Made by a program: the position numbers and the translations under genes. Positions 1-9,158 of a stretch of DNA of 64,000 nucleotides are shown here, one piece after another; the first letter of the stretch is position 1; each line of letters opens with the position of its first letter. The stretch is from CAYTGM01 sp964437365 (GTDB lineage Bacteria; Sumerlaeota; Sumerlaeia; SLMS01). A model generated the notes under the pieces. It did no database searches. It worked only from the letters and a program-made list of their open reading frames with translations, and was not told where the DNA came from. Location of the stretch: positions 62,001 through 126,000 of the forward strand of contig CAYTGM010000001.1 in the NCBI GenBank assembly GCA_964437365.1. The letters are read 5' to 3'.

Positions 1-670
1 CCCAGGAACCGAACAGCAGCGGAGCTGCCAGGTATTGCTTCTGGTATGTACGACCAACGGTATTCTCCATCTTGAACATGAACGGTCCAAGCGACCAAAG
101 ACTGCTGAAGAATTTCGTATTCAGTGTTTCACCATCTTTCAGGCCGAGCGTGGCAAAAAGGAGAGGAACACCAAAACCATAGAATTCTTTATCATCTCCA
201 AAATCACCCTTATCGAACTTTTGAACCCAGAACGGCGTCATCACGACTCCACGACTGGCAACGGGACGCTCGGTCCCTCTCTTATAAATATAATCGGCCA
301 CGCGAATACGGAGAGGAAGAGTGAAGATCATCGGTCCGAGGTCGTTCCAGGTCACGTTCCGGTAATGGGCCGTTTCTCTGTCCGACTGTACCGTGAACTG
401 CCGTGTCGAAAAGTTAAGAGGCAAAAGCCACATTGTCGAGTTTGAGTAAGAAACCGGACGGCTTTCAGGCTGATCATCAGCTGCATCCCACACGCGTTCG
501 CTCATTTTTCCGCCGTTCGGGATTGGTACGTCTTCAAGCACCTGAGGTCGATTGCTCATGGAGCATCCTGTCAGAAAGAGGCAAACTGCCATGACAGGTA
601 AAAAGAGGGCGCGGGCCCGATACAGTAACTGAGAAGGTTTGGCACTGGTTGAGTTCATTGAGAGGCTCAT
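1..670 (-). CDS. Lipoprotein of unknown function (3' end beyond the window)
   Basis: An open reading frame of at least 223 codons runs leftward off the window edge. It starts at ATG 670, or at the in-frame ATG 658. The N-terminus is a type II signal peptide: a basic stretch (RARA), a hydrophobic core and the lipobox FLTGC, with Cys36 as the lipidated residue when counted from ATG 670. The mature part is polar with alternating aromatic residues and shows no family I recognise. The C-terminus is missing, so length and domain content cannot be judged. It is divergent from the ABC ATPase gene to its right. Most likely an envelope lipoprotein; function unknown. Confidence 0.7.
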   Translation of the reverse strand, partial: MSLSMNSTSAKPSQLLYRARALFLPVMAVCLFLTGCSMSNRPQVLEDVPIPNGGKMSERVWDAADDQPESRPVSYSNSTMWLLPLNFSTRQFTVQSDRETAHYRNVTWNDLGPMIFTLPLRIRVADYIYKRGTERPVASRGVVMTPFWVQKFDKGDFGDDKEFYGFGVPLLFATLGLKDGETLNTKFFSSLWSLGPFMFKMENTVGRTYQKQYLAAPLLFGSW

Positions 671-888
671 GCTGAGGGGCGGTCTCCTGGTAGATCGTAA
701 TAAGACTCCCAAAACGGGATCTTGTTTTCTGTGACAAAATTGCTGCTCCAACTAAAGCGAAGCTCTTGAACGCACTCAAATGGTTTCTTTGGCTTTACGG
801 TTGCTCCAGTGCAGCCGATGGCCATCCATAAAGGTTCTCAAGAGAACCAGATGATTTAGAAGGACTTTGACCTGCGTTTCCTTAAACT

Positions 889-1623
889 ATGAAAATCGAA
901 ATTATTGATCTCCATAAGTCCTTCGGGTCCCTTAAAATCTACAATGGCCTGAATCTCACCATTGAACAGGGCGATCTCGTGATTATCATGGGCCGCTCCG
1001 GCGAGGGAAAAAGCGTGCTGCTCAAGCATCTCGTTGGCCTGCTTAAACCCGACAAGGGGCAGATTCTTATCGATGGAAAAGATATCACCAGGCTTAACGA
1101 ACGTGAAATGTATGGGATTCGGATGCGTTTCGGGATGGTTTTTCAAAACGGAGGAATGCTTCAGTCCCTGAATGTGGGCGAGAATGTGGCGCTGCCCGAG
1201 CTCGAGGTGAAGGGGAAAGACCTCAAAGACGTGATGCGTCGTGTCTCAGAGAAACTGAAAATGGTTGGGATGGAAGGAAAAGAAAATCAGAACGTTGCCA
1301 CACTTTCCGGCGGACAGAGAAAGCGCGTTGCCATCGCACGAGGACTTCTTCAGGAAGCTGACTGCCTTCTTTTCGACGAGCCAACCGCTGGTCTCGATCC
1401 TCCTATTAGCGAAACCATCGACGAAGTAATTGAAAAAGTGAACAAAGAAACGGGCGCCACGTGTATAGTCGTAACGCATGATCTGGTCAGTGCCTTCAGT
1501 ATTGGTAAGAAACTCCACCTGCTTCACGATCACAAGATCATCATGTCGGGTACAGCAGATGAGTTTCGTGAAACCGACAACCCCGTCGTGAAAGACTTCC
1601 TCGCCCGCGGCAGAGCGATTTAA
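889..1623 (+). CDS. mlaF: ABC transporter ATP-binding protein, MlaF-like
   Basis: A 244-residue cytoplasmic ATPase with every ABC motif intact: Walker A GRSGEGKS (35-42), signature LSGGQ (139-143), Walker B CLLFDE (159-164) followed by PTAGLDP, and the switch histidine in VVTHD (His197). The Q-loop region (FQNGGML) and the overall pattern resemble MlaF/Ttg2A, the ATPase that drives MCE-type phospholipid transport between inner and outer membranes. This family assignment rests on pattern resemblance. The usual partners (MlaE permease, MCE-domain MlaD) are not in this window, so a role in lipid asymmetry is inferred. It starts at ATG 889 and ends just before the first repeat island. Confidence 0.85.
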   Translation: MKIEIIDLHKSFGSLKIYNGLNLTIEQGDLVIIMGRSGEGKSVLLKHLVGLLKPDKGQILIDGKDITRLNEREMYGIRMRFGMVFQNGGMLQSLNVGENVALPELEVKGKDLKDVMRRVSEKLKMVGMEGKENQNVATLSGGQRKRVAIARGLLQEADCLLFDEPTAGLDPPISETIDEVIEKVNKETGATCIVVTHDLVSAFSIGKKLHLLHDHKIIMSGTADEFRETDNPVVKDFLARGRAI

Positions 1624-1658
1624 CTACCGATCATCTTCTCTCTTTCGGACCTTTTCGA

Positions 1659-2182
1659 CTACATACATTTCATACTATCAATAATGGCTGAGATATCCTT
1701 CCAATCATACCGCGGCAGCGGTTAGAGGATATAACTCGAATTATTGAATAACGATCACGATCACAGGCAGTACCTGACAACGACTTGCTGCAGGACTTTG
1801 GAATGTCGCTCCAGAGTCACAGCTGACCATGTGGACAGGTATTCTGCTCTCATTCGGCCAGTGCTTAGCTCATCCACTACATACATCTCATACTATCAAT
1901 AATGGCTGAGATATCCTTCCAATCATACCGCGGCAGCGGTGAGAGGATATAACTCGAATTATTGAGTAACGATTACGAACACGAACACGATCACCGGCAG
2001 TACCTGACAATGACTTGCTGCATGACTTTGGAATGTCGCTCCAGAGTTCACAGCTGACCATGTGGACAGGTATTCTGCTCTCATTCGGCCAGTGCTTAGC
2101 TCATCGACTACATACATTTCATACTATCAATAATGACTGAGAAATCCTTCCAATCATACCGCGGCAGCGGTTAGAGGATATA
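1659..2182. repeat. Tandem array of about 220-bp units (2 complete plus a truncated third)
   Basis: Unit 1 spans 1659-1876 (218 bp), unit 2 1877-2107 (231 bp, longer because a short ACGAACACG-type stretch is expanded), and unit 3 begins at 2108. Each starts with CTACATACAT and carries, about 49 bases in, the 26-base core beginning TACCGCGGCAGCGG (1708, 1926, 2157). In units 1 and 2 the core continues into AACTCGAATTATTGA. In unit 3 it switches to the hairpin element described next. No convincing coding sequence is present. The array lies between the convergent ends of the mlaF-like and BON genes. Confidence 0.85.
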
Positions 2183-2390
2183 GCCCACAGTTGGACCGAT
2201 GAGGTCCTACTGTGGGTCAGATTCAATTAAACCCCGGAACCCCGGCAGGGGTTCGACAAAACACCCAAAGCAAAATCACGCCTTCACCCGCGCCATCCAC
2301 CAACCTTGCATCCTCCTTCGAAGCACCTTCGACCCATTCCAATGGTTCCATCATGCATCGAACATGCATCGATACTGGTTCGAACCCGGG
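2157..2390 (+). repeat. Two-hairpin interspersed element, copy A (234 bp)
   Basis: Begins with the core TACCGCGGCAGCGG. Hairpin 1 at 2184-2216: CCCACAGT, an unpaired T, GGACC, a 5-base loop, GGTCC, an unpaired T, ACTGTGGG. Hairpin 2 at 2237-2254: GAACCCC, loop GGCA, GGGGTTC. An inverted second copy of exactly the same length, about 89% identical by hand count, lies at 41517-41750. Shorter relatives lie at 16735, 16850 and 17438. A conserved GTG reading frame inside is probably incidental because most differences would change amino acids. Confidence 0.85.
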
Positions 2391-2391
2391 G

Positions 2392-2432
2392 GTAAAACAA
2401 CAAAATCTCCCGAGCCGGGTTGGCTCGGGAGA
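2392..2432 (-). terminator. Rho-independent terminator of the BON-domain gene
   Basis: A perfect 11-bp stem (TCTCCCGAGCC with GGCTCGGGAGA, loop GGGTT, 2406-2432). Read on the minus strand it is followed by a T-rich tract (complement of 2395-2405). It lies 75 bases past the stop of the six-BON-domain gene. Confidence 0.75.
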
Positions 2433-2507
2433 CACCTGATTAAAGTATTATCTGCAACACGAAATCAGGCTGGAAAGGAGTGTGGGGTTTTTATTCTCTG
2501 AAGCTCA

Positions 2508-4082
2508 TTATCCTCCACCATCAAGGCGGTAATAATCGGGACCATAGTCAACATTCAACTTGTTGCTGACGCTGGTCGCTCCACCCTCAAGAGCATTTTC
2601 ACGGGCTGCTCTCCATTCAGACCAGGAGTCGACAGTACCGGTGAGGATCGCAACGCCATCCTCAACTTGAACTTCGACGTCGGATGAATCGACGAATGGA
2701 CTCCACCAGAGCTCACTCTCGATATCCTCATGAATCTCCCAATCCGATTCAAGTCCCACTGACGGAGTAGGGTAAGTGTACCACGTATAGTCGTAAGTGT
2801 ACCACGGCATGTCCACATAAGGCTCGTAGGTAAGTACGCCATAGTCGTCGTCGACTGTGAGGTTGTTGTCGACCATCAGAACACCCGAGACATCAGCTAC
2901 GATATCATCTGAATGAGCTTTTTCAAAAAGCGTGTCTACTTCGCCTCTTAACGTGACGACGCCATTCTCTGCATTGGGTTCGATATCGAAGCTCTCGAGG
3001 TATGGATCACGCGCGATGGCTTCGCTGACTTCCTGTTCCAACACGTCGTCAGTGATTTCAATAGGGTTCACCATGATGTCGTTTTTGACTCTCCAGACAC
3101 CAACCGTGTTCCGAGCATCCGAGGCAGCAGCTCTCTTGGCTGAGATTGTCGGAACTGTACCAACGAGTGTCACGACACCATCTTCCGCGATAACTGTGAG
3201 TTCATTTCTGTCGATACGAGGATCTTCCTCGATTGCATTTAGTACAGCATCGCGAAGTTCAGTATCTGACAGGTCACGATAGACATTATCTTTGGTCATG
3301 TCTTTCTCTGACCCATCACTGACTCTTAGTTCTGTTGTGTCTACCTTTTCCACATTGGCGGTCCAGGCTTCGGTTTTCACATAGCGCTTCTCGGCAGCAC
3401 TATTGACTTTCCCATCGATTTTCACAACGCCATCATCGACAATTACGGTGATGCTGTCCTCATTAATTAAGGAATCCAGCTCAAAGTCTTCCCTGATTTC
3501 AGCGGCAATTTCTGTATCTGGCCTGCTTTCCTTATACACAATATCGATCTCATTGGTCACTCCGCGAACGCCTTTAACACCGGCAATCACCTCACGAGCA
3601 AGCTGGCGCTCCTCATACGAGTTTGCTTCGCCTGATAGAGTGACAAATCCCTCAGCGACATCGACATCAATGTCCCATGATTCGGTGGCGGGGTTCGTGG
3701 TCAGTGCCGCGTAAATGTCTGTCTGAATGGCACTATCCTTCCTCCCACTGTCATAGACATTCAGTTGATCTACGACCGATTTGACTCCACGAATGGTCTG
3801 AGCTGTTTCGACGGCTCTATCTTTCGCGAGAATATTATTCACGTTACCCGTCAGGTGTACAACACCATCTTCTGCCCTGACATAGACAGTCGTGACAGCA
3901 ATCGCGTCATCATCGCGGAACTCACTATATACTTTGGATGTAATTTCTGAGTCTTTGATTGTTTCAGAAGTGTTAGTATATGCAGCTGGCAACGGTGAAG
4001 CCAAAAGCATGGTAGGTAATCCTGCGCAGAGGATAGATATCATACGAGATTTTGTATTTTTTCGTTTGTTATACGTTAACAT
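2508..4082 (-). CDS. Secreted protein with six tandem BON domains
   Basis: The start is ATG 4082 because a perfect AGGAGG lies 6 bases upstream (4089-4094); a start 7 codons earlier lacks this support. The 524-residue product has a signal peptide ending near ASPLPAA. It then carries six repeats of the BON fold, each with the hallmark core (A)EDGVVxLxGxV followed by a helix and a V(x)nL(x)V strand. About 90 residues between repeats 5 and 6 are Tyr/Trp/Asp-rich and lack the fold. BON domains bind phospholipid or envelope surfaces (OsmY, DolP). Proteins with two or three are common, so six is long. A periplasmic envelope-stress or lipid-binding role is inferred. Confidence 0.85.
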   Translation of the reverse strand: MLTYNKRKNTKSRMISILCAGLPTMLLASPLPAAYTNTSETIKDSEITSKVYSEFRDDDAIAVTTVYVRAEDGVVHLTGNVNNILAKDRAVETAQTIRGVKSVVDQLNVYDSGRKDSAIQTDIYAALTTNPATESWDIDVDVAEGFVTLSGEANSYEERQLAREVIAGVKGVRGVTNEIDIVYKESRPDTEIAAEIREDFELDSLINEDSITVIVDDGVVKIDGKVNSAAEKRYVKTEAWTANVEKVDTTELRVSDGSEKDMTKDNVYRDLSDTELRDAVLNAIEEDPRIDRNELTVIAEDGVVTLVGTVPTISAKRAAASDARNTVGVWRVKNDIMVNPIEITDDVLEQEVSEAIARDPYLESFDIEPNAENGVVTLRGEVDTLFEKAHSDDIVADVSGVLMVDNNLTVDDDYGVLTYEPYVDMPWYTYDYTWYTYPTPSVGLESDWEIHEDIESELWWSPFVDSSDVEVQVEDGVAILTGTVDSWSEWRAARENALEGGATSVSNKLNVDYGPDYYRLDGGG

Positions 4083-4395
4083 AATTGTCCTCCTTTTGAA
4101 CAAGATTTGTAACGAACACTAACTAACAGCTGCACTTGCTGTTCCAGTCTCAGATTTTGCGCTATCATGGGGAGGGAAAATACTATGCCAGAAGAAACAG
4201 GCTGGCATGGATGTTATTTCCGGGTGAAAATTGTCAACATTCCATGGAAGAGAAAAGGTTTGTGGAATCCTGAGACGAAGACCCTGCTAATTCTGCTGAA
4301 TTCAACGTTATAGTGTTGCAATGTCCTACGTCAGTTTTCCCTATCGCCCTGAGCTCCTTTTGATTAAGCTTAAGTCTCAAAGGTTGGAGATCAGG
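4083..4395. other. Divergent intergenic region between the BON and CHAD genes
   Basis: About 310 bases holding the 5' regions of both divergent genes, including the strong AGGAGG of the BON gene at 4089-4094. The GGAG at 4386-4389 precedes the CHAD start. I see no RNA gene, repeat or clear promoter consensus that I would defend. Confidence 0.4.
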
Positions 4396-5304
4396 ATGAG
4401 TGATTATACAGAACAACTGAAGAATTTAATCGAGAATGAAATCGCAGGGCAGATACAGCTCTTTGATTCATTGTGGAAGCTTCACCAGGAGCCGGGAAAC
4501 ACCCTTGCTCCACATCGTCAGCGCACCGCTGTTAATCGCCTGATGGGATACGCACTCTTCATGGGTGTGGACCGGAAGGACCAGTCGGATCTTGGGAAAA
4601 ACCTGAGCGATCTTAGAAAGTGGCAGAAACGACTCGGTGATTTGCGCGATCTTGATGTTACACGGAAATGTCTATCACAGGCCGCAAAGATTAATGAGGA
4701 TGCCTCCTATGCGGAAACGACTCTTGACGAGCGGCTCGCGGAACGGCGTCAGAGTTTTGAGGAAAATGTTCGGTGGGACGCATCAGGGGCTCTGGGTGCC
4801 GACACTCGCATCGCGATGCGCGAGCTGGCTATCAATATGCGCAAGCTGGTTTCAAAAAAGATCGACAAGGTTGATTTGGACTTCCTCAGGAAATCCGTTA
4901 AGCAGGTTGCCGTTCCCTGGTTTGAGTTTCGTGAGCAACTGCGATACGATCAAACTGATGCGGCGCTCCATGCCTTCCGCGTCAGGAATAAGAAACTTCG
5001 ATTCGTTCTGGAAATTATTGTCAAGATCGAGGACTTCGAGAAGTCTGAGCACATAGAAGAGTATACACAAACGGTCAGCGATGCACATGATACCATAGGG
5101 AATCTATCTGACTACCTGGAGCTTGAGAAGGAGATCCGACTCGCCATGAGCGAGTGGTCGAAGAAAAATAACCCTGAGCTCATGGAGTCTGCGCTAGCAC
5201 TTCGTCAGGCAAAGCTCGAGCTCGAGCAAAAAGAAATAGCACACTGGTATAGAGACTTGTGGCCAGTGGTGTCTTCCAGCAATTTTCTGACAGAATTACT
5301 TTGA
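4396..5304 (+). CDS. CHAD domain protein
   Basis: The start is placed at ATG 4396, preceded by GGAGATCAGG; the frame is open for 25 codons further upstream but without a ribosome site. The 302-residue product is almost entirely helical and charged. Two segments match the CHAD pattern: a first helix pair (HRQRTAVNRLM followed by LRKWQKRLGDLRDLDV) and a second (ALHAFRVRNKKLRFVLEII). CHAD domains bind inorganic polyphosphate and often associate with polyphosphate granules or CYTH triphosphatases. No CYTH domain is fused here and none lies nearby. The last 9 bases overlap the convergent TPR lipoprotein gene. Confidence 0.8.
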   Translation: MSDYTEQLKNLIENEIAGQIQLFDSLWKLHQEPGNTLAPHRQRTAVNRLMGYALFMGVDRKDQSDLGKNLSDLRKWQKRLGDLRDLDVTRKCLSQAAKINEDASYAETTLDERLAERRQSFEENVRWDASGALGADTRIAMRELAINMRKLVSKKIDKVDLDFLRKSVKQVAVPWFEFREQLRYDQTDAALHAFRVRNKKLRFVLEIIVKIEDFEKSEHIEEYTQTVSDAHDTIGNLSDYLELEKEIRLAMSEWSKKNNPELMESALALRQAKLELEQKEIAHWYRDLWPVVSSSNFLTELL

Positions 5305-5931
5305 ATAACGAGCGACGTATTTTTTCAAGTCGGTATAGAGAGGATCAATTTCCGACCTGACTGAAGGCTTCGCCTCAATCGCTCTTCCCCAAAGAGAAAG
5401 TGCTTCCTGATAGTCAGCACGACTGTAAGCAATCCTGCCCAGGATGATCAGGGCGTTCGCTTCATTTGAATTTAATTGAACGGCCTTATTTGCGAAGGCC
5501 TCTGAGCGTGCAAGTTCACCCAGTTCATACTCAGCTTGAGCCTGCAGTGTACAGGTTCTCGCTGACTCTCCAAACTGCCCTGTCATGACAGCGAGCTCTT
5601 GTCGGGCAGCCTTCCATTTTTCCTGCTTCAATAAACTTAGAACGAAACCGTAATAGGCCTCTTCATAATCCTGCTGATAGGCGATAGCTTTCTTGAAGTA
5701 CTTGATGGCTTCCTGGTAATGTTCTTCCTCAAAAGCCTCTCGACCTAGCATGTAGTAGGCATGGGGATTGGATTCTTCCTCTTGGATGGCAAGGCGTATA
5801 TCGTCGCCCTGGACTTCAGACTGAGGGTCGAATGAGGGGACAAGGTTTCCAAGGCAGCCGGTCAGGAACAAGGGGGTGAGTAAGGCAAAAATCGTATATA
5901 AACGCATAGAAAGTGATGTTGTATTGATCAT
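5296..5931 (-). CDS. TPR-repeat lipoprotein
   Basis: A 211-residue lipoprotein: hydrophobic signal sequence with lipobox FLTGC (Cys26), then about four tetratricopeptide repeats (AYYMLGREAFEEEHYQEAI, a second beginning AYYGFVLSLLKQ, and others) to the end. The start ATG overlaps the obg stop (ATGA at 5928-5931), so it is translationally coupled as the last gene of the yebC-hldE-gmhA-obg operon. TPR lipoproteins of this size (PilF/PilW or NlpI types) act as assembly scaffolds in the envelope. With two pilT-like genes in the window a pilotin-like role is conceivable but unproven. Confidence 0.8.
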   Translation of the reverse strand: MINTTSLSMRLYTIFALLTPLFLTGCLGNLVPSFDPQSEVQGDDIRLAIQEEESNPHAYYMLGREAFEEEHYQEAIKYFKKAIAYQQDYEEAYYGFVLSLLKQEKWKAARQELAVMTGQFGESARTCTLQAQAEYELGELARSEAFANKAVQLNSNEANALIILGRIAYSRADYQEALSLWGRAIEAKPSVRSEIDPLYTDLKKYVARYSK

Positions 5932-7007
5932 GTCTCTTCAGACTCTTCCGTAGGTTGTTCAAAATGACAGTTCTTTTCAATTTCCAGCTTTAAATCATCC
6001 AGGTGCTTCCCAGACTGAGAGGATACCTGCATAAGCTCGATCCCCTTTTCTTTGAAGTATTCAAGAATCAGCTCAATTTCCTCATCTTGGAGCAGGTCAA
6101 TTTTCGAAAGACAGACAATACGGGGTTTCTCCAGAAGCTCCTCTGAATACTGGGCGAGTTCGTCTTCTACAAGTTTATAGGCGTAGTAGAGATTCTCAGG
6201 GTCGGCGTTTGCCATGGTCAGATCGCCGCCGCCGGTTTCCCCGCTTTCAGGTCCGATCAAATGCACGAGGGTTTGCGTGCGCTTGAGATGGCGGAGAAAG
6301 CGATCACCGAGCCCGGCACCTGTGTGAGCTCCCTCAATCAGTCCTGGTACATCCGCAACAGATATACGTGTCTGATAATCCGAAGAGAGAAACACACCAA
6401 GGTTCGGGGAGAGTGTTGTGAAAGGGTAATCAGCTATACGGGGTGTTGCACTTGTCATTGCAGCTAAGAGAGTTGACTTACCAGCGTTTGGAAGACCAAC
6501 AAGACCGACATCAGCAATGACTTTGAGTTCAAGTATCAGGTTCCTTTCTTCGCCGGGCCATCCATCTTCTGCCTTACGGGGAGCCTTCATCTTAGGTGTA
6601 GCGAAGTGCTGATTGCCTCGGCCTCCATCGCCTCCTCTTGCAATGCGCAGGCGCTGACCACCTTTGGTCAGGTCACCAAGTTCCTCACCCGTTTTCGCGT
6701 CTATAACAGAGGTGCCTCGAGGGACTTTCAAGGTAATATCATCTGCGCTTCTTCCTGCGCAGTTTTTACCCTGACCATGTTGGCCTCTCTTGGCAACCCA
6801 GGAGGGTTTCATTTTGAAGTCGAGCAGCGTTGCCATGTCCGGGTCTGCTTCGAGATAAATACTTCCGCCACGGCCGCCATCACCACCAGCAGGACCACCA
6901 AAGGGTCGGCCACGTTCGCGTAGAAAAGAAATACACCCATGACCGCCATCTCCGGCTTTCACGTGGATCTTTACATAATCTACAAATTTGTTTTTCTGAT
7001 CGCTCAT
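5928..7007 (-). CDS. obg: GTPase Obg (CgtA)
   Basis: A 359-residue essential GTPase involved in 50S subunit maturation and stress control. The glycine-rich Obg fold (about residues 5-160, with GGPAGGDGGRGG) precedes the G domain: P-loop GLPNAGKS, switch I region DYPFTTLSPNLG, DVPGLIEGAHTGAGLG, and SKID as the base-recognition motif. The C-terminal extra domain is short or absent compared with longer family members. It sits 16 bases after gmhA and overlaps the following lipoprotein by 4 bases. The usual rplU-rpmA neighbours are absent. Confidence 0.96.
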   Translation of the reverse strand: MSDQKNKFVDYVKIHVKAGDGGHGCISFLRERGRPFGGPAGGDGGRGGSIYLEADPDMATLLDFKMKPSWVAKRGQHGQGKNCAGRSADDITLKVPRGTSVIDAKTGEELGDLTKGGQRLRIARGGDGGRGNQHFATPKMKAPRKAEDGWPGEERNLILELKVIADVGLVGLPNAGKSTLLAAMTSATPRIADYPFTTLSPNLGVFLSSDYQTRISVADVPGLIEGAHTGAGLGDRFLRHLKRTQTLVHLIGPESGETGGGDLTMANADPENLYYAYKLVEDELAQYSEELLEKPRIVCLSKIDLLQDEEIELILEYFKEKGIELMQVSSQSGKHLDDLKLEIEKNCHFEQPTEESEET

Positions 7008-7023
7008 GAGTTTCTTTTCGATC

Positions 7024-7605
7024 TCAATTACTTGAGAAGTGTTTGTCTATCAGTTCGCACCAGCTATGGATAACCATAATATGCATTTCCTGAGTTCTTG
7101 CTGTGACCTGACTGGGTACAGCAACGACTTGTGTTGAGTAAGGCGCCATGGCGGAACCATCCGCACCGCAAAGACCGACACAGGTCATGCCGACGCGATA
7201 GCTGGTCTCCATGGCAGCGAGAACGTTCTCTGATCTCCCGCTTGTCGATATCCCTACAAGGAGGTCTCCCGGACGTCCAAGACCTTCGATCTGTCGGGAA
7301 AAAATGTCCCGAAAGCCAAGGTCGTTGCCGATGGAGGTTAGAGCAGAGGTATCTGTTGTGAGCGCAATGGAAGGAAGGGCCCGGCGCTTTCTGTCCTGGA
7401 AAAGGCCGACCAGTTCAGCAGCGAAATGTTGACTGTCCGCAGCACTGCCACCGTTTCCGCAGATGAAGATCGTGTTCCCCTGATCCAGGGTGTTGATCAT
7501 CGCCTTTGCCGAGCCTTCGAGCGCTGGCAGGCAGGACTTCTCGAATTCATCAAGAACCGAGCGATGTCCTTTCAGAATCGCCTCAATGTTTGCATCTATA
7601 CTCAT
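7024..7605 (-). CDS. gmhA: Sedoheptulose 7-phosphate isomerase
   Basis: A 193-residue SIS-fold isomerase with the nucleotide-independent sugar-phosphate signature ICGNGGSAADSQHFAAEL and ISTSGRSENV. It converts sedoheptulose 7-phosphate to D-glycero-D-manno-heptose 7-phosphate, the first step of ADP-heptose synthesis for the LPS inner core. The length matches the family. It lies 3 bases after hldE, the next enzymes of the same pathway. A GmhB phosphatase is not found in this window. Confidence 0.95.
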   Translation of the reverse strand: MSIDANIEAILKGHRSVLDEFEKSCLPALEGSAKAMINTLDQGNTIFICGNGGSAADSQHFAAELVGLFQDRKRRALPSIALTTDTSALTSIGNDLGFRDIFSRQIEGLGRPGDLLVGISTSGRSENVLAAMETSYRVGMTCVGLCGADGSAMAPYSTQVVAVPSQVTARTQEMHIMVIHSWCELIDKHFSSN

Positions 7606-7608
7606 AAC

Positions 7609-9090
7609 TTAGTTACTCTCATCTGATTCAGTCGATGGCATGGCACGTTCGAGGATTTTGCGTATCCGAGGTTCATCGTCTTTAAGCCAGACATAGTGAA
7701 CCTTGCCTCCGTAGGCTTCAACAATCTCATATCCAACGATATCTGAAATCTCAGCACCTTTTTCTCCACCTTTGACCAGAATGTCAGGCTGCAAAAGCTT
7801 CAGAAGTTTCTGGGGGGTATCTTCATCAAAAGAAGTGATATAGTCAACAGCAGGAAAGGAGGCCAATAGCTTGATACGTTCGTTCAGACTCAGGATCGGA
7901 CGGGGAGCACCTTTAAGACGTCGCGTTGACTCATCACTGTTCAAAGCAACGATGAGACAGTCTCCCATCTTTTTTGCCTCCTCAAGCAAGCGTATATGCC
8001 CATGGTGGAGGAGGTCAAAGAAACCATTAGTAAAGGCAATGCGTCGGCCATTTTTCTTCAAAGAGCGGGTAACTCGTTTGAGTTCAGAGGGAGGGACATA
8101 TTTGAAAGCTGAGATGTCGTCCTCTTCCATGCAGGCAGCGCGAAGTCCAGCAGCGGTAACACAGGCAACTCCTGCTATACCAACGACAATTCCTGCTCCA
8201 TGATTACCAAGAGTTGCAGCTTCTGGGAAAGTCGCACCTGAGAACAAAGAAAGTCCCATGGTAGAGATCACGGTGTCCCCTGCGCCGGTCACATCGAAGA
8301 CTTCTCTTGCTCGCGCGGGTATATGTGTTGCCTTGCCTTTTCTTGGGAAAACAGAGATCCCAGCAGGGCCTCGTGTGATGACCACCACTTCACCTTTGAC
8401 CGTTTTCTGGATGATGGCAGCCGCTTTTGCGGTCGAGTCGTCGCTGTCTATACGCAGGCCACTCGCCTCTGATGCTTCCTTCTGGTTTGGCGTGAGCAGT
8501 GTTGCCCCTTCATACTTTCGATAGTTGTTTCCTTTAGGATCGACCAGGACCTTCAGGTTGTGTTCTTTGGCAAGTCGAATCGTTTCTTTCAAGACCCGGT
8601 CGGTCAGCGTGCCTTTGCCGTAGTCGGAAAGGATGACTCCAGAACATTTCTTGATGGTCTTCTCGATGGCCTTGAGGAGTTTGCTCTCAACTGACTCCGA
8701 TGCAGGCGAGGAGACTTCACGGTCATGACGCAGCATCTGCTGACCCTGTGACACATACCTTGTCTTCAATGTTGTGGGCCTGGAAGAATCCTTGATAAGA
8801 ACAGGTTTCAAACCTTCTTCAGCGGTCAGAAGCGATTCAAGGTGTTCACCAATGGGGTCTTTTCCGCACAATCCGATGAGGGAAGCCTTTGCTCCAAGCG
8901 AGCAGATGTTTGCTGCAACGTTTGCCGCACCACCGGGTAGCCACTCTTCTTCCCCGTGATTGATAATGGGAACGGGAGCCTCGGGAGACGTGCGCGAAAC
9001 AGATCCATGTATATAATGATCGAGGATGAGATCCCCAACCACAAGGACATGCTGCTTCGGGAAATCATCGATATACGTTGTCAGTGACAT
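7609..9090 (-). CDS. hldE: Bifunctional heptose 7-phosphate kinase / heptose 1-phosphate adenylyltransferase
   Basis: A 493-residue fusion of both HldE activities. The N-terminal PfkB-type kinase (about 1-320) shows DLILDHYIHG, the GGAANVA motif and the catalytic anion-hole motif DVTGAGDT. The C-terminal nucleotidyltransferase (about 345-480) has FTNGFFDLLHHGH as its HxGH-type motif and ILVKGGE. It makes ADP-D-glycero-heptose from heptose 7-phosphate, with GmhB in between. ATG 9090 is chosen; a TTG six codons earlier is possible. It sits between yebC and gmhA, and a perfect 11-bp hairpin lies in the upstream gap. Confidence 0.95.
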   Translation of the reverse strand: MSLTTYIDDFPKQHVLVVGDLILDHYIHGSVSRTSPEAPVPIINHGEEEWLPGGAANVAANICSLGAKASLIGLCGKDPIGEHLESLLTAEEGLKPVLIKDSSRPTTLKTRYVSQGQQMLRHDREVSSPASESVESKLLKAIEKTIKKCSGVILSDYGKGTLTDRVLKETIRLAKEHNLKVLVDPKGNNYRKYEGATLLTPNQKEASEASGLRIDSDDSTAKAAAIIQKTVKGEVVVITRGPAGISVFPRKGKATHIPARAREVFDVTGAGDTVISTMGLSLFSGATFPEAATLGNHGAGIVVGIAGVACVTAAGLRAACMEEDDISAFKYVPPSELKRVTRSLKKNGRRIAFTNGFFDLLHHGHIRLLEEAKKMGDCLIVALNSDESTRRLKGAPRPILSLNERIKLLASFPAVDYITSFDEDTPQKLLKLLQPDILVKGGEKGAEISDIVGYEIVEAYGGKVHYVWLKDDEPRIRKILERAMPSTESDESN

Positions 9091-9117
9091 TAAAGAAGGA
9101 CCAATCAATGAAGGTGA

Positions 9118-9144
9118 CTCCCTTCGAAAAGCCTTCGAAGGGAG
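9118..9144. other. Stem-loop in the yebC-hldE gap
   Basis: A perfect 11-bp stem, CTCCCTTCGAA with TTCGAAGGGAG, around a 5-base loop. It sits 27 bases 5' of the hldE start and 14 bases after the yebC stop. No T-run follows on the minus strand, so it is more likely a processing or mRNA-stability site than a full terminator. Confidence 0.55.
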
Positions 9145-9158
9145 CAGTATTCTTGAAC

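Noticed and set aside
2212..2439. GTG-started frame conserved between the two 234-bp element copies (also 41492-41695 on the minus strand)
   Set aside because: The copies align without gaps so the frame stays open, but of the differing codons only a few are synonymous and most change amino acids. This fits drift of a structural element, not a protein under selection.
9118..9144. Intrinsic terminator between yebC and hldE
   Set aside because: The stem is perfect but no T-run follows on the minus strand, so it is kept as a stem-loop only.
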